From assembly GCA_963995505.1 (NCBI GenBank), contig OZ023181.1, positions 14,876,221 through 14,940,220 on the forward strand: DNA of 64,000 nucleotides, in the 5' to 3' direction. Numbering within the stretch: the first letter of the stretch is position 1; each line of letters begins with the position of its first letter. The translations under genes were made by a program, and so were the position numbers. Below, one piece after another: positions 33,968-45,764 of the stretch. The notes under the pieces are model-generated. The model was not told where the DNA came from and did not search any database. It was given only the letters and a program-made list of their open reading frames with translations. Origin of the DNA: Hypericum androsaemum (taxonomy: Eukaryota; Streptophyta; Magnoliopsida; Malpighiales; Hypericaceae).

Positions 33968-35074
33968 TTCAATTTCGGGTTAATTCTCATATTCTCCCAA
34001 AATAGGATTGAAAAACTCATTTTTCAATCTTTTGATGATCATATTATGGATCAATTTATGTGATTTTAGTTTAACTTTAGCATATCTCGGAACTCGTTCC
34101 AAAATATTTTTAAGTTTATTAAAATATCGTCATAATTTTAATAAACCTAATTGACAAAAATTTCTCAAAATTTTTATCAATTTATTAGATTTTAATTGAA
34201 TCAAAACTGATTTTACCCAATTAAAAGAGAAAAAACCCAATATTTAAGTCCAAGAAACCAGGCCAATCTGTCCAGTTTTTTAATTTTCTTGACCCGGGTA
34301 TAAATATTTTCGGGAAAAATCATGAAATTACGATTTTGCCCCTCGCATATTTTCCCCTTCTGATTTCTCTCTTCTCCCGCGCGACGAAAAAATCCGGCCG
34401 CCGCTCCTCCTACAACCATCGCGTAACGGCGGTGGACCAACGGCCGAGACCGGTCGCATTCGACTCGTCTCGGCCTCGCAAGCATGTCTGTAGCAGCCTC
34501 GCGGGCCGTCGTACGGCCGTTCTCCGTCACGAACGTCTTCTCCGTTCCATGCCTCTCTGCTGTCATCGTGTTCGATCTTGCGATTCCGGTGACGTCGATC
34601 CACAAACGTGGTATCGGGATGTCGGGGAGAAGCCGGAGAATCGACTATCGTCGATCTGCGGCATCGAAATCGTCGGATTTCTGACGAAATCGACGGAATT
34701 TGATTTGGGGCGAAATCGCCCAAATCGCCCGATTAGGGTTTTTGACGATTTGGGGATTTTTGGATAAATTTCCAATTAATCCCCAAGTTTTCCGAATATT
34801 GCACCGAAGTCCATGACACGCAGGTGCCACGTAAGTGGTCAAATTTCAGATTGGTACCTTAAGGTTTTGTGCGTGCGCGAATTTGCCCCCGCGGTTAGGC
34901 AAAATTTAATTTAGTCCCGCTAGTTCTAAATTAATTATTTTAAAGTCCAACAGATTATGATTTTCAATAAAATCATAATTAATACGATTTTTAACCCAAA
35001 AAATTACATAATTATTTGAATTAAAACATCATATTATCATCAAAACATGGTTTCAACCATGCTCTGATACCAAT
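33968..35074 (-). other. Copia-1 untranslated leader and primer-binding site
   Basis: Between the 5' LTR and gag lies about 1.1 kb without supported coding sequence. It is partly AT-rich and has a GC-rich block at about 34330-34760 that is open in several frames at once, which is a composition effect. The primer-binding site (minus TGGTATCAGAGC) abuts the LTR after three spacer bases, and a second run TGGTTGAAACC follows it. Confidence 0.6.
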
Positions 35075-35650
35075 TGACGGATTCGACGCGTAATTAATGA
35101 ATAATTACGTGTTAAACCTGTTTAATTAACAAACTAATTCGTTAATAATAAATCACTTACTTGTTGAAGCAAGAGGTCCACAGGTTCGGATCCACAAAGT
35201 CTTCGTGTTAGTCGAATTACGATCATGTTTTAACGGATTTGTAATTGATTTTCACGAGATTTCCTCTATAGAAAATCTGATCAAAATTCAGGAACTAATC
35301 CAGAATTTTTTCTTTCTTATTGAGTGGTTGTGGGCAAACTTACAATTTGGTCCAGCCAGATTTCCCTTTTTATAGGGAAATCCGGCACACCAGAATGCGC
35401 CACGTGGCACTTTGGACCGCATGTCTGCCACGTGGCACTTCGGGGGGCCGCATGTCTGCCACGTGGCACCACGTCAGCGCGCCACGTGGGCCACCACCTT
35501 TGGCGGCAACTGCGTCAGCGCCACGTCACGCTGACGTGGTGCCTACATGGCATTGGGCCGGTCAACCCCATCCAACCCAACTAATGGGCCTGATGGGCCT
35601 GGGCCCAATCAGGCACAATAATAATTGCCTGATGGGCCCAAGGTCCAACA
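35075..35650 (-). repeat. Copia-1 5' LTR
   Basis: This 576-bp LTR runs on minus from TGTTGGACC to CCGTCA. It is longer than its partner by about 50 bp because of additional CCACGTGGC-containing sequence in the U3 part. Confidence 0.93.
35367..35488 (-). promoter_or_regulatory. Copia-1 U3 promoter: TATA box and G-box cluster
   Basis: On minus, TATAAAA lies at 35367-35373. Upstream of it are four CACGTG G-boxes at 35401-35406, 35429-35434, 35460-35465 and 35483-35488, mostly in the context CCACGTGGCA, the ABRE/G-box form. The other LTR has the same TATA box and two G-boxes (29991-29996 and 30019-30024) in a 28-bp direct repeat. A stress-responsive promoter is an inference from motif content only. 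Confidence 0.55.
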
Positions 35651-35655
35651 CTATC

Positions 35656-36639
35656 CCTGGCTATACCCGATATAATTAATTGTATCCTACCATAGGTGTG
35701 ACATAATAAGACAAACTAGGAGAAATATATATGTTTCCAAGATTATAAATTAATGGGGAAGAATGATTCTCATCAAGTTTTATCGATGAGTCAGGTGATC
35801 GTAAAGATTACAGGTGGGATACCTTCGTAGAAGTATTATCAGTTCATTTCGATTCTACAAAATGGTTTGTTTATTTCTAAAAGTCGTCAGATTACACCTT
35901 AATAATTATTCAAAGAAATCTATTTTTTTACGATTTCAAAATAATATAATTATAACGGTCATGATTGCTTGACTACTAAGGGCCATGATATTCAAGAAAA
36001 CTTTGTTCGGGTGATAGAGTTGATTTTGGCGGGCTTACAGAGAGTAGATTATAAACAATAATATTTTGATTTTTTGTCTCATCCGTCGTCAAATGAGAAT
36101 CTTATAGCAAATCAACTCATTATGTTGGAATCTTCATATTTATTTGTTTAAGAATAAATTATGTTCATGGCAAAGTAATTGAGACATATCTGCAGTATCA
36201 TTCTAAAAGTTATTACGAATAGAGAGCAAAAGTAAAAGAAATTTAGATAAAGAGAGATGAATTTGCGACAAAGATAGAAAAACGAATTAGTGAAATCAAG
36301 AATAATTTATTTAAAGATGATACATTAAAATAAATTTGAGAGTCGTATCGTATCTATATGCGAGTAGTGGAGCCGTTTCATATTACAACGATATACCCTA
36401 ACACTTTACATAAAATTACAAGCAACTCCTAGGTAGAAAACAAATCCTAAAAACGCTGGCTGTCAAGTGTAAATTTTTATATCAAATACCAATATGAAAT
36501 TCTAAAGCAATATTGAGCATAAGTACAAAAAAGCCATTTATAAATTGGTTCTAATAACACTCGGCAAGCGATTATTGTGAGATATATACTCAACAATTGT
36601 ATCATATATGATGAGTTTATGAGCAAACGAACATTGTGA
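35656..36639. other. AT-rich intergenic sequence
   Basis: There is no gene, paired repeat or RNA element that I can support. Open frames are short. Confidence 0.5.
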
Positions 36640-37030
36640 GTAAATTTTTTTTGGGAAAAATTGAGGAGTTAGGATGCCTACTAATCTTTATTAATTACGT
36701 GTTAGAAGTATAGTACGAGTACAATGAGGTAGGCTGACCCTTTCATATCGTCTAGATATACATCAGTGCAGAAACTAAATAAAATATCTGAAAGGACAGA
36801 ATCAAAACCAATTGTCAAAGCATGCATAGAGAGTAAATCTGCCACCCGTTTCCCCGCTCTAAAAGTATGTTGTATTTGTGTCCAATCTCGGTCAAGTAAT
36901 GCACGTGCTTGACAAAGTATGTTGTATCTGTGTTGTCCCATCTCGGCCAAAAATGAATCCACCACCTGATTCTCCTCTCTATTAACGGGGGTCATCACCC
37001 AGGGGGGATTTAGGACCACTCTGGTAGGGG
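36640..37030 (-). pseudogene. LINE 3' fragment: RNase H-like domain
   Basis: The minus strand reads QARALLDRDWTQIQHTFRAG, then KRVADLLSMHALTIGFDSVL, the C-terminal half of the RNase H-like domain of plant non-LTR elements (the I-Q-H-[TS]-[FW]-R-x-G-N-x-V-A-D-x-L-x-x-H-A pattern). It aligns with the RNase H end of LINE B at 44.8-45.2 kb, including the shared SFD/GFD[YS]VL and DLDD[LM][RK] segments. A run of eight A on minus at about 36643-36650 may be the poly-A tail. It is a 5'-truncated copy. Confidence 0.7.
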
Positions 37031-38085
37031 GGAGATTTTACACATGTATACATATACATATATATATATATATATAAGTATTTTACTATATTAATATTGA
37101 TGAAGAGAATTTATCTAACAAGAATATATTACTGGCCACCAATCCAGGAAAGATCTGATAAGTAAATCTTTTGTACGACGAATTAGCAATGGAGTATATC
37201 GGATTGTGGTTTAGAAGCATTTTTTTTAGATACTTTGATTTCTTCATAACTCACTTTTTGGTTTAATGTTGATCTAGCTTTGTAGTGTCGGTAGCTTTGT
37301 AGTTTCGTAGCGAGTATACAAATTCTACTTATCCAAAAAATACTGATCATGCCTCGTTATTTTTGCTCTTCCTGAAAAAAATTCTGAGATTTAGTCACAA
37401 TTGGTATTGCCTTTTGTACATTTTTTGGTGTTATAATATAAAATTTTACATGTAAAAAGTGTTAATATCAGCAAAATCCAGGAGTGTCTTACCAGGTGTT
37501 GAGTGAAAAAATGGCGACAGGGTGAATAATCTTGATGAGTATCACAATATGTAGGATTATTCCTGCCTTCAGGTTAATCATGCCCAGTAAATCCACGCGG
37601 CAACAAAATCATGGCGTTGAATTGACAAAACCTGGAAGATGTCGCAGGTAATGCAGCCTTGTGAACTTACTATAGATAACTAGCACGTGAACTGCCAACA
37701 TTATTAACATCCAACGGTACTCACCAAGCCAAAGGTGGTTAACTAGTTGTCAAATTCGAATACTTGAAAACATAACACCGTTAAATATTTGTTGAAATTT
37801 TTTTGTTATTTTTTAAAATTCTCACTCGATTCAAACATAGATTAGTCGACTTAGTCAAGTCTAGATATTTGGTGGTATATAAAATTCTATCGTAGAGATT
37901 GGATGCATGTATACAGAAATGCATGCTGTAAATCGAAAAGCTATGATTAGAGTTGAACTCATTTTGGAGAACAAAGCCACATACTTCATCAGAGACAAAG
38001 AAATGGAGTTTGAATTGAAAATATGATGTAAATCCATCATGGAGTGTTGTGCCGAAGAAAGTTCACTGTACATGGAATTTTTTTC
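37031..38085. other. Intergenic sequence with an (AT)n microsatellite
   Basis: An ACATATATATAT-type microsatellite occupies about 37041-37078. No coding sequence or paired repeats are recognised in the rest. Confidence 0.5.
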
Positions 38086-38135
38086 TTAAAAAGTTGTTTC
38101 TTTTTTTTTTTGAGAAACAACGAAATATGCATTCA

Positions 38136-41100
38136 TTAAGGAAGAGAATCAAATAACAGCAGGTTTCCAACTTCCGGTGGGTGACAGGCCACCCAATTAT
38201 CCTGAAGGGATCCAAATCTACACATCTTACTTAAACAATCCGCTACACGGTTGTTTAAACGAGAGGTATAACACAAAATACAAAAGGGAAAGGAAGCGAG
38301 GGTCCTACGAAGATTAGAAACAAGGTTTTCAAGGTGCCAACCCACATGCGGGTCGGGATCGAGTAACAGACAAAAGGCTACATAACAGTCAGTCTCCACA
38401 ATAAAATCCTTAGAGACCACATCATTCATAATCAATGACAAGACTAAATGAATCGCCTTTAATTCGTCTTCAAGGCGAGAATCAGCAAGAACAACTTCAG
38501 CTTTGCCTTCAATAACGAGGCCAAAAGAGTTTCTAGCAACTGTGACGATACCAGAGAAGGAAGACGAGTCTTTCACGAAGCATCACAGTTGTACTTCGTA
38601 ACTTCAACGCCTGGCGCAAGCCACGAAGTATTCGGGGACAAAAGAGGGGCAGCCTTATTCCTAAGCTGAGTCCCGGCCTGCAAGAAATCACAATTTGTAT
38701 TAGAAGCCAACTTAGCTACCTTGATAGGGTCAGGTTTCAAGGCATAAAAAACAAAGCTATTTCTAGCTTTCCAAATATGCCAACATAAGTTCAAGGCCAA
38801 AGGGACAAGGAAATCAGTTTCACAATTATATAACAGCTTAAATAAGTCATCTAACCAATGGCCAAAAGAGCAGTGAGTATGATGATGGAGACTATGACCA
38901 AGCAGCTCTAGCATGATGACAATCAAACAACATATGACAAATAGATTCATGATCCGCATTACAAACAGAACAAGAGGAGGAAGGAGAGAGATGCCTCCTA
39001 TGTAGGCTACCCACCACTGGCAAACTGTTCTTCGCCGCTCTCCAAATAAAGTTTCTAACTCTAGGGTAAACTTTAGCTTTTCAAATAAGGTCCCAGATGC
39101 CTGGGTCAAAGGGGGGGAATATTCAAGACTCGATAATCCTTTCTAACCGTATAAACCCCGGAGACAGTATACTTCTATACCATCTTATCAGGAGTCAAAC
39201 AGTTACCTAAGTTGAGTTTAACAATGGCATGTTTTTTCAGTTATGAAAAGAGGTTAGCAATCAACTCCCATTTCCAATTTTTAGTCTCAAAACAGATAAG
39301 GTCTGAAACCTTTTCCAAACTCGAATTCAGGGGAGGACTAGAAGACACTTTCAAATTAGGGAGAGAAGGAAGCCACGGATCTGACCAGATATTAGAATTA
39401 GAACCATTTCCAATTCTAGAAATAAGGCCGTCCAAAAGGGCATCTCTACTCGCCAGAATACTCAACTACATCCACGACTATTTTCCCCTTTTTCCAGCCT
39501 TAAGAAGGTCTGAGTCATGGAAATATAAGCCTTTAAGGACTTTGAAGCAAAGAGAGGATTGGTTAGACCAGAGCCTCCAAGCTTTCTTAGCCAATAAAGC
39601 AATGTTAAACACCTTAAAATTCTTAAAACCAAGGCCTCTAGACTTCTTAGAGACTCACAACTTATCCCAGCTAGTCCAATGAGTTTTCCTCTTGTCAACA
39701 TCTCCGGACCACCAAAATTTAGCCAAGAGGCTATTAAGCTTATTACAAAAAGTAGATAGAGAGAGAAGACATTGCAAAGCATAGCTCGGGATGGAAGAGA
39801 GAACTGATTTGATCAGGATCTCTCTACCGGCCATAGAAAGTAACTTCTGCTTCCAACTTGAGGTTTTACTTAACATTCTATCATAAATAAAGTTGAGCGC
39901 CTCAGTCTTCGATCTCCCCTAAAAGGAAGGGAGCCCCAGGTACTTATCAGCAATGTCCATTTCTTGCATTCCCAGAATGTCACAAATGCGAGATCTATTC
40001 TCAAAAGTTTCCCATTTTGCAAAACAAACGCTAGATTTATGGAAGTTAATCTCTTGCCCCGAAGCCTCAGAGAAGTCAACAAGTAACTTTTTAAAGTTCT
40101 TTGCTTCAACCTCCGAGGCTTTGCCAAAAAGAAGGGTATCATCCGCGAAGAGGATAGGAGTAATAGGGGGCAGTGCCTATTAAACGAAAACCACCAATAA
40201 TGTTGCTTAGGTGGGAATGTCTAACGAAGTGGGCCAAAGCATCTGAAATAAAGAGGAAAATGAAAGGGAAAAGAGGATCCCCTTGCCTAATACCTCGAGA
40301 AGATCGGAAGAAGTCCAGGGGTTGGCCATTAAGTAAAACCGAGTAGGGGGTAGATTGTACACACCCCATAATGCATTGGACCCACTTCAACAAAAATCCT
40401 AGTTTCAACATAATCTTTTCAAGGAAAGACCAATTGACCAAGTCATAGGCTTTCCTTAAGTCTAATTTGACAGCCATTGAAAGGTTTTTTTTACGAAAAT
40501 TGAGTTTCAAACAATGGAAAGCCTCATGAGCAATGATCAAGTTATCTTGGATACACCAATTCTTAATAAAGGCCCCTTGACTATCAGTAATGATGATCTC
40601 CATATGAGGTCTTAAGCGATTAGCCAGGATCTTCGCATAGACTTTATAAGCAAAGTTGCACAAACCAATAGATCTAAAGTCGTGAACAACTTTGGAGCTT
40701 TTGACCTTGGGAATCAGTGCAATAAAGGTTTTGTTCAGAACCGCTGGAACAGTAGCAGTACAGAACATATTTCTAACCAGGGCAATCAGATCCTTTGAGA
40801 TAATATCCCAGTATTTCTGAAAGAAGATACCAAAAAAACCGTCAGGACCAGGGGATCTATCACTTCTGAGCTCAAAAGTGGCCGACCTCACCTCCTCCTC
40901 CATTATGTTCTGAAGAAGGTCAGCGGCCATGAAAGTAGTCACCAAGTTAGGGATACAGTTACGGATGGGCGACGGATCGATACTAGCTTGAGCCACATAC
41001 ATGTTTTTAAAATGGTCATGAACCATAGCCTTGAGATCTGCAACCTCCTCAGTCCACTCACCCGTGGCGTTCATCAGTCTGACAATCTAGTTAGATTGTC

Positions 41101-42202
41101 TCCTATAAGTAGCTGTAGTGTGGAAGAAAGAAGTGTTTTAATCACCAAATTGGAGCCATCTGACTCGTGATCTTTGATGCCAGAACATTTTCTCCTTGGC
41201 ATAAAGAGAGGAAAGTTCATCCATAATGGCCTTAACACGAAACATCCCCTGTAAGGAATGATCCGCAACCTAGATAGAGTTAAGCTGGTGGGTAAGCCTA
41301 TCAATCCTCCCTCTCATGTTCTCATTGCAATTTTTACTCCAAAGGGAAAGATTCGAAGTACACCAATGAATCTTTTTATCAAAAATGGTAGGGGGGGCCA
41401 GAAATAGGGTTAGAACAATAGTTATCGACCACCTCTAAGCAACCCTCCTCTTTGGTCCAAAAGTTTTTGAACCTGAAAGGGCGCTTGAGGTTCTTAGAGA
41501 AATTAGTGTCCAAGAGAAGGAAACCATGGTCAGAACCTAAATTAATAGGGCCATGGATGATTTGAGCCTTAGGGAATAAGTTTCTCCAACTAGAGTTCCA
41601 AGTCCCTGGTCTAACCTTTGAAGGATATTACCACTATCAAGGCGAAGGTTGGGCCACGTAAAAGGGTTACCTTTAAACCCCATGTCTATTAGAGTACCAT
41701 CATGAATAAAATCACGAAGAAGATTCATCTGCCAAAGGTCCGAAGGGTTACCCTCAAGTCGTTCGTCATTACACAAAACTAAATTGAGGTCACTACTGCA
41801 AAGACAAGGCCTAGAAGAGTTGAGACAGGCCGGCCCCATCCCATTCTAAAACTTCCTTTTCTTAGCCGTATCTGGTTCACCGTAAATAAAGGAGGAAAGC
41901 CAGGATGTACCAATCTTAGGATCGAAAAAAATAGTATTAATCAGATTTTTTAAACAACTCAATATTGAAACATCAACATCATCAGACCACCAAAGAGCTA
42001 AGCCCCCCAATTTTCCAACAGGATCAACATAGAAACAGTGCGAAAACCTACAAGCTCATCTCAATTTATCAAGTTTCACTCTCTGCTGTCGTGTTTCTAT
42101 GAGAAAGACTATTTGCAGAGAGTGTTTTTGGGTCATACCTTTCAACACTTGAACCATCAAGGGCTGACCCATCCCCTGACAGTTCCAAGATATGGTAATC
42201 AT
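38136..42202 (-). pseudogene. LINE A ORF2: endonuclease, reverse transcriptase, RNase H
   Basis: The frame begins at an ATG (42200-42202) with MITISWNCQGMG, the start of the EEP endonuclease. DLNLVLCNDERLEG and GFKGNPFTWPN (41640-41800) are the middle of that domain. RT covers about 40140-40870: FIALIPKV, DFRSIGLCNFAYK, KLDLRKAYDLVNW, SRGIRQGDPLFPF and the catalytic FADD at about 40137-40150. A zf-RVT-type region follows, and at 38136-38580 the RNase H-like domain (FIVETDCYVAFCLLL, NNRVADCLSK). At least six stops or shifts break the frame, for example near 40183, 39920 and 41850, so no active protein is expected. Confidence 0.9.
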
Positions 42203-42527
42203 TGAGAGTCGAGCGACAGTCTTTCTGTCACTCATGAAAAAAGTTTGTTAATAATATCTGAGACTCCAGCGGCCTGAACATCTGGTGTAGCAATGGGCAC
42301 CTGCGAACTCACTTTTGGTTCATCAGAAAGGAGGGCCGATCTAGAACGACCGAAGCCAGCATGTTTGGAGGAGGTGGGGCGGGGTGCTACTGATCGGGTC
42401 TTGGATAGTTACCAATTTGGAAGAGCTCCCCTCCTCCTTGCTCAACCTCCTAATTCCACGAGATTAGGGCATCAACAGGGAGAGGTGATTCTACCTGATT
42501 TGAAATACCCAGCTTAAATTTCTTCTC

Positions 42528-44619
42528 TTAACCAGATCCAGGAGGTGAAGAAGACTGTTTCTTTTTGGCTTTTAGGCCTTGTTTTGCCTGAAGTTTTAAA
42601 GTGGGGGAAGGGGAAGGGCTCTTCTTAGCTTGGGTCGGGTCAAGTCTCACTTTTCTAGTAAACTTATAGCTCATTTTTTGAATAGAGTCTGGAAGGACCC
42701 TGGTTCCATTGGCGAGCACAGGCCCAAACCCGGAAGGTTTTTTATGGTCGTACCCACCACTCCTGCTAACAATCCACGTGGGGTTGAGGGACTTAGCTCC
42801 AGAAGAGAGGACGGCGACTGTGATATCCCTTAAATGATATGTACTGTCTGAAATGCTTAAGTGATTTGATTTGACTATTTATATCAACAAGGTGCATCTT
42901 CTTTTCTGGCTCACATCCTGAGAGAACTCCAAGGTTAAACATGTTTGGTTAGGAGTAGGATCAGGATGAGTGACCTCCTGAGAAGTTTTCAGAATGCATA
43001 TGAGTGAGGACAAAATACACTAGAAAAGACTAGTTTTGGTCTGTGGAGATAGTTGGTCGAATCACAGAGCATTACATTTAGTATCAGAGCATCACCTCGG
43101 CTGGTACGGAGTAGTTCGGAGATCGAATGTACTAGAAGATGAGGGATTCTAGGACTGACTAATTCTGGCGCGACGAGGTCGTCGCGTATTTGAGGAGGGG
43201 TGAATGTGATACCCCTTAAATGATATGTACTGTCTGAAATGATAAAGTGATTTGATTTGACTATTCATATCAACAAGGTGCATCTTCTTTTTCGGCTCAC
43301 ATCCTGAGAGAACTCCAAGGTTAAACATGTTTGGCCAAGAGTAGGATCAGGATGAGTGACCTCCTGAGAAGTTTTAGGGATGCGTGTGAGTGAGGACAAA
43401 ATATGCTGAAAAAGACCTGTGTTGGTCTGTGGATATAGTCGGTCGAATTACGGGGCATCACAGTAATGGATTTGACGTCTTAGCTGATAGAGATCCCATC
43501 ATAGGCGGGGGTTTAGGGTAACAAAAAGTTCCTCTAGGTCCTACAGTAAAGAATTAACCGCTGGACAAACCCCTTCCCCATCAAAGGATAATTTTTTTGG
43601 GACCTAAGGGGAACCTGCAGGCATAGGGAAGCCTACTTTCTCTCGGACGGTGGCCTCTTCTCAAATTTTTGCCGACGGACGGTCGACAATGACACTCCAT
43701 GAGCTGTCACCACTTGAAACATAGCCTCTCCTTTGATAACCTTCAACTCTTTTCGACGGGGAGAGAAAAGGCTTAGGACTGAGGCTTTTTGAAGAAGGAT
43801 TCTGATATGGGCTCAAGGAATCAGCTTTCAACCATTTCTCAAAGGACCGTTCATCAGGCTTCATCTTCCTCAAAATAACCAGCTTCGCTTCCTCTAAGGT
43901 GCATGAGTTGTTTAGATGCCCAATACATCCACAGAAGAAGCAAACTTCAGACAAACGCTCATACCTAAAGCGAATAGGGAAAAAATCCCCATTGGCCAAG
44001 GGGATTCTTAAACCAGAAGGGAGTGGTTTTAGAATATCCACCAGAACTTTCATACGAATAATCCCAGCCCTGCCCGAGAAGGCGAGCACAGAATCATCAA
44101 CATGCACCAGACCCAGGAACTGCTTGCTTATCTCAACCGATGAATCCTTGTTAATCAGATTCCTTGGGAGGTCATGGACTTGGACAAAAAATGCCAAACT
44201 AGAGAAATCCACCTTCAACCATGGAGGTTGGGATCCCACTCTTTAAGGATCAAATGGTGGTCCCTTATAGACCAAGGCACATTATTTAGGAAAAATTTCA
44301 TATCCCTCAATTTCTGAAAAGTCAAGGCGAACAAGTTGGAGGATAGCTCTCCAACCTCAAGGTCCTGGTCGCATAGGCCCCAGGATTTAAGAATACTTGA
44401 CTTGATCGGGAAAGACTTGAAAGACTCCTTAGTAAACAATTTCCTAATCGGAACCAAATTCGAACCTCCACCCAGGACGGCGGTGACCGAAAGGAGATCA
44501 ATGGTAGGACCTAGCTTTAAGAGCTTTGAATCTTGGAGGACAACTTCTTCCAACCCTTTGGCAGTTGAAATAAGATGCGCCATAAGGACTGGATCTAGGT
44601 GATAAAGGCTGAGAATCAA
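42528..44619 (-). pseudogene. LINE A ORF1: DUF4283 protein with zinc knuckle
   Basis: The first part (44215-44619) ends in the DUF4283 pattern LRDMKFFLNNVPWSIRDHHL and LKEWDPNL. After a one-base shift at about 44235 the next frame continues with LAFFVQVHDLPRNLINKDSS, RAGIIRMKVLVDILKPLPSG and the CCHC knuckle CFFCGCIGHLNNSC (about 43886-43927), then a basic Ser/Pro-rich tail. The TRIM at 42.8-43.5 kb separates off the last segment (42528-42719, Lys/Ser/Pro-rich). ORF1 proteins of this kind bind the element RNA and are standard in plant L1-like LINEs. Confidence 0.85.
42819..43462 (+). mobile_element. TRIM (miniature LTR retrotransposon), copy 2
   Basis: Two LTRs of identical length, 258 bp (42819-43076 and 43205-43462), begin TGTGATA[TC]CCCTTAAATGAT and end in ACA. 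They flank only 128 bp. The primer-binding site TAGTATCAGAGC starts two bases after the left LTR and a purine tract GAGGAGGGGTGAA precedes the right LTR. It is the same family as the TRIM at 2.5-3.3 kb, here on the + strand and without the 111-bp LTR duplication. The flanks (GCGAC and GTAAT) are not a duplication, so the ends have been altered or the copy arose by recombination. It interrupts ORF1 of LINE A and so is younger than it. Confidence 0.92.
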
Positions 44620-44816
44620 GCTTTAAGACTAGAAACATGGGGTAGTTGGGTGAATTAAAGGAAGGGTATTAAGAAAGGGAGGACAGGGAAGAAACAGAGC
44701 CCAAAGAGCTAGAGAGAATCAGGGAGTAGTTGGGTGAATTAAAGGAAGGATATTAAAAAGTTACTTCTTAATAGTGACACTTCTAGATCTAGCATTACTT
44801 GTAAAAACAGAGATCT

Positions 44817-45331
44817 ATCTTTTTTAAACGGGAGGCAAATGGTCTTATATATAAACAAAATGGTAAGTCCAAACGGGTATATCGGGGTAAACTGACTTCC
44901 CTCAGATCATCCAAGTCCATATCCAAATACGACATCAGTGGATTATCAAACAGTACATAATCAAAAGAGATCGTCATGGCATGCTTGGAGAGTGCATATG
45001 CTACATGATTGCCTTTCCGCCAAGTGTGCTGAATATAGACGTCCCACTCCCGAGCCAACAACTCCCTCATCCGGTGGATGAGTGTAGATAAAGGGTGGTC
45101 ACATGCGACCTCGCGACCACCATAATGCGATGTTAGATAGGAGTTTACCTCCATCTGGACTCGGCCATATGCCCTCTCCAAAGTCAGCTCCAAGCCTAGG
45201 ACTAGAGCCCAAAGCTCGGCAGGTAAAGAAATGAAGCCTTCAATGCCCTTGGCTATATTCTCCCATAGTCTAAGACAATGCCATATCCTCCAGTCGGTCC
45301 AGGGTTATCCATCGAGGTTCATTGTATTGAG
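44817..45331 (-). pseudogene. LINE B, 3' part: RNase H domain and 3' end
   Basis: The minus strand reads AELWALVLGLELTLERAYGR, MRELLAREWDVYIQHTWRKG and NHVAYALSKHAMTISFDYVL, an RNase H-like domain of a plant LINE, then a short tail ending CCTCCCGTTTAAAAAAG at about 44817-44833, typical of plant LINE 3' ends. The domain is cut at its start (KLNT) by copia-2 and continues on the far side at 50445-50840. Confidence 0.85.
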
Positions 45332-45336
45332 CTTGA

Positions 45337-45648
45337 AATTAAGCTTAGATCAAGCTTCATCTTTAGCTCACACTGCCAGCAAGGATTTAATTGACAAAAA
45401 AGGAAAAGAGCAGTGACCAAAAAGAGAAATGATAAGATAGCTAGAGATACGCAATTATGGGCAAAAAAGTTTGTTATTTGGGGGAGGGAAAATGATAAGA
45501 AATATTCCTTTGTATAGCTAACCACTTTTGTCATTTAGCTATAGTAGAAATTCCTTTTTGTATGTATGTCTAACTTGTACACATTCATTCATTAAGCAAG
45601 TGTGAATTCCTCATTTTCTAGATATCTTCTATCTTTTATTTCTTGTTA
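45337..45648 (+). repeat. Copia-2 5' LTR
   Basis: It aligns over its whole length with the right LTR. Shared blocks include GATCAAGCTTCATCTT, TTCCTTTGTATAGCTAACCA and CATTCATTCATTAAGCAAGT. A TATA-like GTATAGCT lies about 120 bp before its end. Confidence 0.9.
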
Positions 45649-45764
45649 TGGTATCATAGTAAGAAAAATAGAATCGCTTCTGCCTTTATCTTCTCTGGAT
45701 CCCAATTTTTCATCTTCTTCACCTCTTCCTTTTTCACATTTGCCATCTTTGTTTCTTAGCTTCA

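Larger units (their letters stand above)
29665..35650 (-). mobile_element. Ty1/copia retrotransposon (copia-1), 5-bp TSD, internally deleted
   Basis: Two LTRs (29665-30188 and 35075-35650), a Met-tRNA primer-binding site next to the right LTR (GGTATCAGAGC on minus, 35061-35071), a polypurine tract GAGTGGGAGA next to the left LTR, and 5-bp target duplications CTATC (29660-29664 and 35651-35655) define the element. The order gag, integrase, reverse transcriptase is that of Ty1/copia. The pol frame runs only as far as the early RT (SIYGLKQSSRQW) and then meets the polypurine tract, so the YVDD motif and RNase H are deleted. A hAT element lies in the RT. It cannot be autonomous. Confidence 0.93.
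38101..44752 (-). mobile_element. LINE A, near full-length non-LTR retrotransposon
   Basis: On minus the element runs from a leader through ORF1, ORF2 and an RNase H end to a poly-A tail (poly-T at 38101-38111). Imperfect 15-bp target duplications flank it: TTAAAAAGTTGTTTC at 38086-38100 beside the tail and TTAAAAAGTTACTTC at 44753-44767 beside the 5' end (13 of 15 match). Such a TSD length and the poly-A tail are typical of target-primed reverse transcription. A TRIM lies inside the ORF1 region. The leader contains a short direct repeat (TAGTTGGGTGAATTAAAGGA at about 44642 and 44727). Several frameshifts and stops disable it. Confidence 0.9.

Noticed and set aside
34213..34775. Overlapping open frames on both strands in the GC-rich part of the copia-1 leader
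   Set aside because: Several frames are open at once on both strands, which reflects composition. None shows a family resemblance.
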